Part shown: piece by piece, positions 56,361 to 64,000 of the stretch | Numbering within the stretch: the first letter of the stretch is position 1 | Layout of the letters: every line of letters begins with the position of its first letter | From: Isoetes taiwanensis | Taxonomy: Eukaryota > Streptophyta > Lycopodiopsida > Isoetales > Isoetaceae | Assembly (NCBI GenBank): GCA_021234155.1 | Contig: JAJEKV010000010.1 | Span: 21,600,833 to 21,664,832 of the forward strand | Direction of reading: 5' to 3' | Length of the DNA: 64,000 nucleotides | Notes under the pieces: model-generated | What the model was told of the DNA's origin: nothing | What the model saw: the letters and a program-made list of their open reading frames with translations, nothing else | Database searches by the model: none | Program-made: the position numbers and the translations under genes

Positions 56361-56454
56361 TTGTTCGCACTGAAAATTAAAAATAGGTAAGAATAATGAG
56401 GCCGGAAAAGCACTGCAAATTTTAACACATTAATCAACTTATGTGGCTATAGCC

Positions 56455-56588
56455 GAATTGTATATCATCGGATCTGCAAAGAACCATTCTTCGATGCCGA
56501 GAATAGTGTGAACCTGGGATTGCCAGCGGATTACAAAGCCGTGAATAACTTCAAAGCATTCTGCCAAAAGATCGATACTGCTTCTAAG
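56455..56588 (+). other. Unidentified exon with good splice sites
   Basis: After a GTGGCTATAG acceptor the frame reads RIVYHRICKEPFFDAENSV, then NLGLPADYKAVNNFKAFCQ, then KIDTASK, and ends at AAG|GTATGTGAA, a strong donor. The composition looks like a conserved protein but I do not recognise it. A decayed copy lies 250 bases upstream, so the exon was duplicated in tandem. Confidence 0.4.
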
Positions 56589-56599
56589 GTATGTGAATC

Positions 56600-57097
56600 T
56601 ACTGTTTACACTGAAATTCAACACCAGGTAAGGAATATAATGAGTCGACTGCATAAGCTCAACATGTTTCTGCGTGGATATGGCAAGCTCAATTTGCCGG
56701 TTAGAAGGTTTGCACAGCGGCCACCCAACAACAGAGGCAACCGCCAGTTTACAGCTGATAGGGAGTTTTGAGCAGTTTCCATCATATTCCAAGTATATAC
56801 TGGCATATACCTAGAATATGCCAAAAACCCACATAAACAAGGGATTGCCCCCTAGGGGCAACCCAAAAATGATATGTGGCTATTCTGTAAAACCACATGT
56901 TAATTTTTTGGTAAAAATAAAAAAACAACAGCTAAAAACAACGCATTGATTTTTTTCAAAAGGCTGTCAATTTTCTATGCATAGACTTTTTTTATCCAAA
57001 AACTACATGTTGTTTCTAGCATTTTCAGAACAATACATGGGTGGTCTTCAGGTATTGTTTTTTGGTAAAAAATACAGCATAAAACTACACGTAGAGC
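56600..57097. other. AT-rich non-coding stretch with a GC hairpin
   Basis: 56841-56864 is a near-palindrome (GGGATTGCCCC, CTA, GGGGCAACCC) followed by A-rich AAACCACATGTT-type sequence, similar to the words near 46500-46620. Confidence 0.35.
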
Positions 57098-57668
57098 CTA
57101 ATTTGGGGTCAGTGTGGTGCCTACAGCCTCTGCAATGTTGTCCGCACCAGCACATGCAATCGGAAGGATGTGGGTAGGCACTGCAGCCTCTGTAACTTGC
57201 ACTGCTACGTTGAGTGCGTCAATATTCTTCCCATGGATGCAAGTTCTATTCAGCCAGACACCCTTACCAACCACAGTATTATTACTGACTAGGTTCACCA
57301 TATTCTCTGTGCTGCTTATTGTTTGAAGGAGCGGAGCAGTCGACACTGAGTCTGATGATGATGTAGAGGGACTAGTAGGCAAGTTGGGGGTTTCAGTATC
57401 AGACGTTCCAGATGACACAGATGAGGCAGTTTCACATATTCTCACTTGATTTCGAGGCCATTCGATAAATGTCCCCACGGCTTCAGCAATATTATCTGCG
57501 CCCACACACGGAATGGGAAGCACATGGGAGGGCACTATGGCTTCAGTGACCTCCACGGCCACATTGCTAAATGCAATGTTCCTGCCATGCAGATGGCCTT
57601 TATGCAATTCATGTCCCCTGGCAACAACCACATCCCCATGGAGAAGGTTACGCAGGGGCCTTTTCCTG
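57098..57668 (-). CDS. Exon encoding a duplicated DUF8039-like domain
   Basis: After a TTTTACAG acceptor the frame encodes about 190 residues with two copies of one module. Copy 1 reads VVVARGHELHKGHLHGRN, VAVEVTEAIVPSHVLPI, then CVGADNIAEAVGTFIEWPR. Copy 2 reads NNTVVGKGVWLNRTCIHGKN, VAVQVTEAAVPTHILPI, then CAGADNIAEAVGT. A Ser/Thr-rich linker separates them. The pattern HG-x(4,8)-V-x-V-x-VTEA...LPI...GxxNIAEAVGTFIxWPR resembles, from memory, the DUF8039-type domain found in plant transposon proteins. The DUF7869 remnant at 31.9 kb begins with the same TFIEWPR motif, which links the two loci. No lesion is seen in this exon. Confidence 0.5.
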
Positions 57669-57789
57669 TAAAATTCAATACACACACATACTTGTTAAAG
57701 ACATGCAACCCTCGATGACATACACTTAGTTAAAAATAGCGCAAAAAATTAGACGACATGGGACAAATCGCGCACGCGCATTATTTATG

Positions 57790-57811
57790 AAATGGTGTTG
57801 TCGCGCCATTT
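57790..57811. repeat. 22-nt palindrome (imperfect)
   Basis: AAATGGTGT, TGTC, GCGCCATTT. Seven of nine arm positions pair. A half-copy (AAGTGGCGC) follows 5-6 bases later. It lies upstream of the exon at 57668 on the minus strand, probably in an intron. It belongs to the family seen at 60173-60414 and 62043-62091. Confidence 0.6.
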
Positions 57812-58042
57812 ACCTGTAAGTGGCGCACCCCTTTTTAATTTGAATGCTATATTTAATAACTAGATTATGGATTCTTATTACTACAAGATTCAGCAAGTAA
57901 AGAAAATGTGTAAGAGCTAAAACCATAAAACTAAATAAAAATAACGTTAAGCAATACTATTTGAGTTATGGTTTTCTTTCAAAACAAAAACTTCCACTTA
58001 GTAGATGTTATACTCTGCCTAAATAAGATCTCCAATGGTGAG

Positions 58043-58312
58043 TTATCTTCTGCCAAATATCTGTAGCCACTCATCGAGCTCTTGTACTGTGTGCATTGTT
58101 TTGTTTAGTAGAGTGGTTATAATTGTCACCCGCTGCCTCTGCTCTCTGTCATACAGGTTCTTAAAAATCGGTTTCATGGCATTGTACTCCCATATAACAT
58201 CGTTTTTCAGAATTTTCCTGACTGCCTTGGCTCGAACTATCCTCATCTTCAATGCAATAAGTTGATCCGCTATCTCACATCTGCTCAATTGGCGATCCAC
58301 ATCATAACCCAA
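58043..58312 (-). CDS. Possible upstream exon, helical protein of unknown family
   Basis: An 89-residue minus frame contains CEIADQLIALKMRIVRAKAV, then DVIWEYNAMKPIFKNLYDRE and LLNKTMHTVQELDEWLQIF. It is strongly helical with no repeats and is undamaged. It could be an upstream exon of the DUF8039-like gene at 57098-57668, but a matching donor site was not found. Confidence 0.35.
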   Translation of the reverse strand: MGYDVDRQLSRCEIADQLIALKMRIVRAKAVRKILKNDVIWEYNAMKPIFKNLYDREQRQRVTIITTLLNKTMHTVQELDEWLQIFGRR

Positions 58313-58559
58313 ACGCTATTTAATTCATCTGTTCAGTTGAGCTGCAAATAACACTACAAAATTATTAGTAACTACTATTAGTTTGCAGGCCATGGGCCTT
58401 GGTTATCTGAGCTCAACAAGTTACAGCTGAGCATGCCCTCCTTCTCTTTCAATAATAGTTCCAAAAGTTTGTAAAGGCCCTTGAAAGATCCAACTTTGTC
58501 CCATTGTTTGTCATATTCCATACCCTTCTATTTTATGGGCAAGAGCTGTCTCGACCAAT

Positions 58560-58900
58560 CTCCCCAAAAATTGCCCTTTTAGCCAGCTTAGAGAGGGTCC
58601 ATGATGTTGAATTGCTACTCGATTCTATGGATCCAAATACACAATAATGCAATGGTTTTGATTGTTGCAATAAAACTGTCTTCCGCTTCCAAGAAATTCA
58701 AGAAATCCCTTTCAGTTGTTCCTGTGGAATTATTAGGAAGCTTACTAATCCAGCTCCAGAAAGGGACACCACGCCCAAGACTACATGATTCATCAATAAT
58801 ATCTTTGAATTTGGCAACCTTAGTATTGTAGGATAGACTCTGATTCAATATAAGCCATCTGAAAATGACCATCTTTCTTGGACAGTAAAGTCTCCAACCA
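58560..58900 (-). pseudogene. LINE ORF2 zf-RVT-like fragment
   Basis: The minus frame reads CPRKMVIFRWLILNQSLS and then FWSWISKLP. The order 'P-x-K-x-xxFxWLxxxxxLxxxxKL' followed by 'FWSWI' resembles the region after reverse transcriptase in plant LINEs, with the zinc-binding Cys residues mostly lost. It is an old fragment. Confidence 0.35.
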
Positions 58901-59624
58901 ATTTTAGCCAGTCTAATAGCTTTTTTTTCCTGGCAATTCCATTTAATGGCTCTTTAAGACATCAATTGTTGAGAACTTAATTACTGACGCAAAATAGAGA
59001 AGATCTACACTTCAAAACCTTAATCTGTTTAGAATTATGGTCAACATACAATACATATTGATAAGAATTCTCATTAAATACACAACATTAGCCCATACAA
59101 TCTACCATCTCCAGTTCCATCCTAAATCAACTATATTGAGAGTGAGATCATTATCATGCATTTTCTTGATTTAGCACACATTTAACATACTAAAACTAAA
59201 TAGTCTCTAACCTGGAGGTCATTGAGGATTCCAGATCTGCCATCAAAGAAGTTGATCGCAGTGGCAGCGAAAATTGCCAAGAATCAAAGAAGCGCCTGGA
59301 AACAGTTGAGGAAGAATGCACCTGAAGAATGAAGAGAAGCGCCAGCGGCCTGCAGAATGAAGTGAAGCGCATGCAGAAGAAAGCAAAGCGCCCAAGCGGC
59401 CAAACAAGCGCCTGCTACTATCGTCTAAGAAACCAATGTCTAAGACGGAATAGACGTCGGAGGAGCGCCCTGCTTTCTCTACCAAGTGATCTCAGGCGCA
59501 AGTACCTACAAATATTGAAGCGAGGACGTGGAGCATAAAATCACAACCTACAGAGTCGAGGACGAAAGCGCCTTCTTATGACCATGTCTGCCTCCTGACA
59601 CAAGACAATGAAAGGCCCTCATTA
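58901..59624. other. Spacer with an AGCGCC-rich segment
   Basis: 59285-59560 contains at least six AGCGCC/AAGCGC words. An Arg/Lys-rich plus frame at 59329-59538 (VKRMQKKAKR, LRRNRRRRS) is probably a by-product. Confidence 0.35.
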
Positions 59625-59870
59625 TGAAGTCGACGGGTGGGCAAATTCAAATTTCAAAATACGGGCGGGCACTTTTTAAAATTGACAGGCGAGCGGGCGA
59701 GAAAATTCAAATGTAAAATTCGAAAGAGGCGAACGGGCGGGCAAATTCAAATTTGAATAAATTTGGAGAGGCGGACGGGCGTGCAAATTCAAAATTGAAT
59801 AAATTTGGAGAGACGGACGGGCGGGCAAATTTGAAAAATTTCGAAAACGGACGGGCGGGCAAAATTTTAT
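59625..59870 (+). repeat. Degenerate ~50-bp tandem repeat
   Basis: About five units share (G)ACGGGCGGGCAAATTC, AAATTTGAATAAATTTGGA and GAGGCG. It lies about 220 bases upstream of the predicted start of the ParB/methyltransferase-like gene. Confidence 0.7.
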
Positions 59871-60172
59871 TTTTTCTTTTCCGGGGACTTATCTTTTTCT
59901 TTTCCATCCACTTTTCATTTCATTTCTTTTGCGCCTACTCGCCTTCCGCCTTTCGCCAGCGCCTTGCACATTCTCTCTCATATTCAAACGCTTTCTCTCT
60001 CTAGTGCCTTTTGATCTGGGAGCGGTTTGAAAAAAGTTGGAGTAACATTTATACGGACTAGTATTTATACACAGTACAAATACAATGGCGCAATCTTCGC
60101 GGAAAATCCCCAGGCTCAGGTTAGTCTCTGTTGTTTGTATTCTTATCGATTTAGACTAGCATAGGTTACTAT

Positions 60173-60192
60173 AATGGCGCGGGCGCGCCATT
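60173..60192. repeat. Palindrome, AATGGCGC arms
   Basis: AATGGCGC, GGGC, GCGCCATT: perfect 8-bp arms around 4 nt, in the tentative first intron. Confidence 0.75.
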
Positions 60193-60236
60193 TCTATAGG
60201 AGAGAGTGGGCAAGCCATCGCCGCCCTTCCTTATAG

Positions 60237-60258
60237 AAATAGCGCGATCGCGGTATTT
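60237..60258. repeat. 22-nt palindrome, variant
   Basis: AAATAGCGC, GATC, GCGGTATTT: eight of nine arm positions pair. Together with 60173-60192 and the TTTCTATAGG/CCTTATAGAAA arms between them, a larger foldback is possible. Confidence 0.6.
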
Positions 60259-60365
60259 AGGAAGTTTCAGCTGAAGCAGCAGTAGTTATATGAAATGGCG
60301 CTCGCTAATACCATGAAATCCCATGCACCTCGCTAATACCAGATGGAGACACATAAGCACCATGG

Positions 60366-60414
60366 AAATGGCGCAGGTGCGCCATTTACTTCAAATGGCG
60401 CAGGTGCGCCGTTT
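60366..60414. repeat. Pair of 22-nt palindromes, 5-nt spacer
   Basis: 60366-60387 has perfect 9-bp arms AAATGGCGC/GCGCCATTT around AGGT. Spacer ACTTC. 60393-60414 is the same with one mismatch (GCGCCGTTT). The period is 27 nt. Confidence 0.85.
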
Positions 60415-61388
60415 GCAGTTTCATGTATTAGCGTCATGCTGAGTGGATACATGTCATTTTCTTACCATGTTTATCTTGCAGCCGTTGCTGCGCCGAAGGC
60501 ACATAATCGTCACATTGAGGACCCTGGTCCTCGCTGGTAGGTCTTGGTGCATGGAGATTGTTAGAGCCATACCCTTGACAGAAGGTGTAGACCCAACAAA
60601 GGGCGACAAGAGGCAAGAGCTTTGCCTCCTTGTCAAGTCCCGTGGAGGTGAGACAAGACAGGAATCCGTGGTCCAGATGGGCATCATAGTAAACATGAGG
60701 GAAGTCAAGAAACAAGGAAGACTTAACTTTCTTGACTGCACAGTGGAAGATCCGGTCAATGCTAGCATTGATCTCTACTGCATGGATTGGCAGTGCTACG
60801 GCCCGGCAATGATGGAGTCCAGCATAAAGGACCAAGCACTGTCGCCCAAAAAAAAAGGGTGGCCGCTGCCATCATATGAGTCCAGAGAGCAGGCAGATAT
60901 CAAAGACATGGTAGAGATCCTCAGGGGATTTGGTATTCTGCGGGAAGCGATGGGCATGTCAAAAAACTCTGTGTCCTACATTGTCAGAGCGAAGCTCTCA
61001 GGCAACATGCCAGCAGTAATGGATAGCAGATGGCTGCTGGGAGAGATGCAAAGAAAAAGTGTAAAGGTTAAACCAACCACTAGAGTAGGCAAAGGAACGA
61101 AGGCAGGAGGAGGAGATGAAGTACAATGCAGGCAGAACAAGAGGGACGACAGGAGGGTGAGAAGGGGGGCGAGCATCAGGAGGAGAAGAGGGATGAGCAA
61201 GAGGAGCACCAACATGAATCTCCTGTGAAGTCCACTGGAAAGCCTGATAGCGAGAGGACAATTAGTGACAATAAGGAGGCTACAAAACACACAAAAGTGG
61301 TAGCATCCACAGCAGATAGCACACAAGCAAAAAGAAAGAAAGAAACAAAAAAGGAGACAAGGGCTAGGAAATTGCAAAAGACCTTGAG

Positions 61389-61949
61389 GTGCCCGAGGAA
61401 CTAAAGATGGACCGTGATGCCGAAGAGGAAATGGCAGAGGAAACATTGAAAAAAATACAAAAGCACGGCCACATGTTTCCCCTTGGAGTCACATACACAA
61501 GAAGGATATCCATCTGGGATCTAGAAGAGGCACCACCTAATATGACTGCCAGGGTTATTAACCCCGAGCATGTAAGAAAGCTCTACAAATCTTTTGCTGA
61601 GGATCCACATCCGGTGTTCACTCCAGCAGATGTGGTGCCCTTTGATTCGGCCACAAAGGAGTTGCTAACCTGGTCACAGGAATCTGATGTGGTAGGGAAA
61701 CGATTTTACATTATCAATGGTAATCATTCGGTCTCTACTGCTCATCATGTGTGTAGTAAGTTGGGGACAGAAGATGCCAGAGTTAAACTCAGGAAGATCT
61801 ATACTTTCAGATTATGCAGAGTTCTTTCTGGACAGATCAGTGACCTGGACCTTCTTCAACTCAGTGTGGATGTCAATGACATTGTAGCCAAGACTGTCTT
61901 CAAGGAACCTTATATGGATCAGATCCACCATCTGCGAAAGCAGTATTAG
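61389..61949 (+). pseudogene. ParB/sulfiredoxin-like domain of the 60-63.7 kb gene
   Basis: The open stretch reads FPLGVTYTRRISIWDLEEAP, then ARVINPEHVRKLYKSFAED, then PADVVPFDS and GKRFYIINGNHSVSTAHHV. The 'I-x-PEHVxxLxxSF' helix followed by 'YxIINGNHSxxxA' is the ParB/Srx layout, where the G-x-H/NHR region binds nucleotide. The second half (YTFRLCRVLSGQISDLDLLQ, LSVDVNDIVAKT) is helical. A TAG ends the frame at 61947-61949 shortly before the intron. Confidence 0.5.
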
Positions 61950-62006
61950 GAGTGCGGAAGACCAGCTCCTGCTGGAAAAGGGCAGTCAAGAAGTGACGAG
62001 TACAAG

Positions 62007-62133
62007 GTACGTTCATGTCTGTGTTGAGATACATTTGTGGGTAAATGGCGCAGTTGCGCCATTTACCACAAATGGCGCCGCTGCGCCATTTCATTTATCA
62101 TCGCAAGTTCTAACATCGTCAATTCTATTGCAG
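62007..62133 (+). other. Intron containing two 22-nt palindromes
   Basis: TACAAG|GTACGT to CTATTGCAG|CGCTAC, 127 nt, in phase 0 between SDEYK and RYLQMAEKIL. Palindromes lie at 62043-62064 and 62070-62091, so the intron RNA would form two adjacent hairpins. Confidence 0.55.
62043..62091. repeat. Pair of 22-nt palindromes, 5-nt spacer, second site
   Basis: 62043-62064 (centre AGTT) and 62070-62091 (centre CGCT) both have perfect AAATGGCGC/GCGCCATTT arms. Spacer ACCAC. The spacing is identical to the pair at 60366-60414. Confidence 0.85.
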
Positions 62134-63669
62134 CGCTACCTTCAAATGGCAGAGAAGATTCTGAGGGGCAAACACACGAAGGACGTCAATAGGTTCGTCT
62201 TCATGCCAGATGATGTTTATGCACTCTTCCGTCAAATGTGGAACAAATGGAGGAAGGGTGAACTTAAGGACAATAGGGGGTCAAGCTATAGTAATCAATT
62301 TTGCAAAAGACAAAGATTACTTTAGTGACAACTACCTTAGATGCATGAGGGGCTTGGACTACGATGATTGTCGAAAGGTCCTCGAAGAAACATTAAGTGG
62401 GGATATATACGTCAAAGTCACCTCAGATTACAAAGGCGAGAATTTCTTCAAGACGAGAGCACAGAACTTAAGAATTCTAGCTTACATGAAGAAGGAGATA
62501 TTGCACTTCATATCAGATCAAATTGGCATTAAGTACAAGAAATTCGAGGACTTAAGGAAGGCCACCGACAGCTTTTCTGATACTGCCCTTCTGGCTTGGG
62601 GAGTAATATATGCCACCATAAGTGGGTGTCGGAAGGAATACTCAAAGAGGGAGTTCATGGTAACATGCCATTCTCCTTGGCCAGATCTATTCGAAAAATC
62701 CTTAAGCCTGAAACAGATAAGGACTTGCCAAGATACTTTGTTGAACATGTCACTACCGGGGGGATTTCGCAAGAAATTACAGCGCTACCTGCCAGCATAA
62801 TATGTTTAGATGCAAGGCAGCTTACTCCTGTTTGGAATAGTGAGACTATAACCACATTCTTCGATACCGCATCACAGTTGACAGATGTAGAGACATACTG
62901 GATTCTATGTTTTGTCAGGCCGGAGCATAACTTTCTATTCGCCAGTGCGCCTGAAAGACTGGAATCTAGGTCAAGAGTGTTTGTAGGAATCTATGAAGAG
63001 GAAGCTGGAGCTACAGGTGGTAAAGGAATAAAAGAGCCACATGCTCTCATTTTTGCGACGAGGATTTCTGCACACATGGGAGAGCCTGATGAAGACCTGG
63101 ATCTCAGGCTCTATGGTGATTATCCTCGGAAGCTCCCGCCAATTCCTCCTATTCCTAGTGAGGGAGACATTATGGCTAAAAAACTCCTGCAAGACAGGTT
63201 TAAATACAGTTGGCAGGGTATGGAAGGAGAATATCTGGTGCATAAGCAGATTGGTCCTGCAACTGCGTTCTACCTTGTTGATAAGCTCTGCCCTCCAAGT
63301 AACATCGTACTAGATTTCTTCTCTTCTGGAGCCTTCTCTAGGGCATCACTTCATGTAGGAAGAATCAGTGCGACATATGAGCATGATTTCGGGAAGATTA
63401 AATGCGTAGCGGGCATTCTGGGTAGGATCGAGAACGTCCTATACCCCTTGCTTGCCCCAAAGGCCATTGGCGAGCGCGAAGTCTTGACTTTTAAAGATGG
63501 TGGAGCAGTCGGGGTAGAAAATGAGGAAGACGAATCAAGTTCTCGTATAGAGAAAGGAGAGACATCAGGCCAAGGTGGAGCTGAGCAGGAAGAGCATATT
63601 GATCGCGGTAAAATTAACCCTGCAGACTATGAGAAAGTCGATGATGAGCACTTTGGTCACGACTATTAA
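62134..63669 (+). pseudogene. Helical middle and methyltransferase-like domain of the 60-63.7 kb gene
   Basis: After the intron the sense reads VNRFVFMPDDVYALFRQMW, shifts near 62278 to AIVINFAKDKDYFSDNYLRC, and shifts again near 62610 to ARSIRKILKPETDKDLPRYF. The last part, open to 63669, contains ALPASIICLDARQLTPVW, VETYWILCFVRPEHNFLF and NIVLDFFSSGAFSRASLHVG, then RISATYEHDFGKIKCVAGIL. The 'VLDxFSxxGxxxxAxxxxGR' to 'xxxExD' run is the SAM-binding motif of DNA methyltransferases. It lies C-terminal to the place where the DPPY motif would be, the beta-class order. The DPPY equivalent reads LDARQL, so catalysis is doubtful. The tail is acidic. Confidence 0.5.
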
Positions 63670-63820
63670 AAAAAATTGTATCTACTTTGAAAAATTGTAT
63701 CTACATTGTACTTTTATTAATATTAATTTAATTTAATTTAATTTATTTATCAAGCCATTTAGGCCCCCAGGCCTCTATGGCAAACAAAATACATAATGTA
63801 ATGCAATGTAATATAGGCAC
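63670..63820. other. Intergenic tail-to-tail spacer
   Basis: Contains a duplicated AAATTGTATCTAC phrase (two copies) and an AATTT/ATTTA run at about 63716-63745. It separates two convergent genes and probably holds both poly(A) regions. Confidence 0.45.
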
Positions 63821-64000
63821 TCAATCCGAAGCACCTGAAATATCAAAACTATCCATAAGATTAAATAAGTTTATAATGTCTGTACGCTCCATCCAAACAT
63901 CCCTAAGATAAGCACTTAACTTATGTGCAGGTATTTCTAGTAGCTCTCTCAAGGTCTGGCTCTGTATATCATATTTGGTTCTAATATTCTCATAAGCTGA
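63821..64000 (-). CDS. C-terminus of an unidentified protein, cut by the window edge
   Basis: An open minus frame enters from the right edge and ends at TGA (63823-63821). It reads ENIRTKYDIQSQTLRELLE, IPAHKLSAYLRDVWMERTD and NLFNLMDSFDISGASD. It is alpha-helical with no repeats or damage. It faces the ParB/methyltransferase-like gene tail to tail. I do not recognise it. Confidence 0.45.
   Translation of the reverse strand, partial: SAYENIRTKYDIQSQTLRELLEIPAHKLSAYLRDVWMERTDIINLFNLMDSFDISGASD

Larger units (their letters stand above)
60085..63669 (+). pseudogene. ParB-like plus DNA-methyltransferase-like gene with introns and frameshifts
   Basis: A plus-strand gene with a tentative first exon at 60085 (ATGGCGCAATCTTCGCGG) and donor CTCAG|GTTAGT. 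An acceptor TATCTTGCAG lies at 60481 and a clear second intron at 62007-62133. Exons encode an N-terminal region (RQELCLLVKSRGGETRQES, then IIVNMREVKKQGRLNFLDCT), a Lys/Glu-rich linker, a ParB/sulfiredoxin-like domain, a helical middle and a C-terminal SAM-methyltransferase-like domain (separate entries). Single-base frame changes occur near 61126, 61375, 62278 and 62610, with a TAG at about 61949. Two of the shifts fall at runs of G. Exon 1 does not match the phase of exon 2, so its assignment is weak. The ParB-methyltransferase pairing is known from phage and bacterial mobile DNA. In a plant-like genome it suggests an old transfer or a poorly described mobile family, which is inference. Confidence 0.5.

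Noticed and set aside
59329-59538. Arg/Lys-rich 69-codon plus frame
   Set aside because: Composition follows from repeated AGCGCC and AGAAG words; no domain or splice support.
60976-61446. Leu/Pro-rich minus frame of 156 codons
   Set aside because: It is opposite the Lys/Glu-rich linker of the ParB/methyltransferase-like gene; GAG/AAG codons read as CTC/CTT on the other strand.

Overview
This window looks like a repeat-rich chromosomal stretch of a land plant. The evidence is plant-type Ty3/gypsy, Ty1/copia, LINE and CACTA elements, spliceosomal introns with GT..AG borders, a small secreted plant-type peptide gene, and decayed copies of plant housekeeping and receptor genes. A non-seed plant such as a fern would fit the mix of families, but that is an inference. 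Most coding signal belongs to mobile elements or pseudogenes. Only a few reading frames look undamaged: the secreted peptide at 17.4 kb, two small Cys-x9-Cys proteins, the 3' ORF of the gypsy element, three exons of a CACTA TNPA-like gene, and a partial gene at the right edge.

Layout. 1-0.5 kb: LINE ORF1-like fragment (minus). 1.24-9.2 kb: decayed Ty3/gypsy element with a 5' LTR, an Asp-tRNA-type primer site, broken gag-pol and an intact extra 3' ORF, carrying a small antisense gene. 10.26-15.5 kb: CACTA-like terminus, TTTTGTCA-rich subterminal repeats and a TNPA-like gene, with a cluster of tRNA-derived SINE-like repeats at 12.3-13.9 kb. 17.4 kb: secreted peptide with two SGPSP motifs. 18.46-27.5 kb: three tandem copies of a segment carrying pseudogene pieces of adenosine kinase and a HAD/FCP1-type phosphatase, with later insertions. 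28.1-28.8 kb: head-to-head pair of Cys-x9-Cys small proteins. 29-31.9 kb: decayed DUF7869-type putative transposase. 32.7-36.7 kb: large foldback structure whose ends are 19-bp minisatellites. 38.39-44.36 kb: full-length but damaged LINE with target-site duplication and poly(A). 45.2 kb: glyoxalase-family pseudogene. 47.6-48.3 kb: fragment possibly from a ZFC3H1-like gene. 49.2-54.3 kb: young Ty1/copia element with 239-bp LTRs and one stop codon in gag-pol. 54.6-55.1 kb: bulb-lectin domain fragment. 57.1-58.3 kb: exons with a duplicated domain. 60.1-63.7 kb: a ParB-like plus DNA-methyltransferase-like gene. 63.8-64 kb: C-terminus of an unidentified protein.

The strongest candidates for something undescribed are: (1) the ParB/methyltransferase-like gene at 60-63.7 kb, whose introns hold paired 22-nt palindromes that also occur near its divergent neighbour; (2) the Cys-x9-Cys small-protein family seen three times in two element contexts; (3) the foldback element with minisatellite termini; and (4) the two-motif SGPSP peptide precursor. 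All family names come from reading the translations by eye; no database search was possible.
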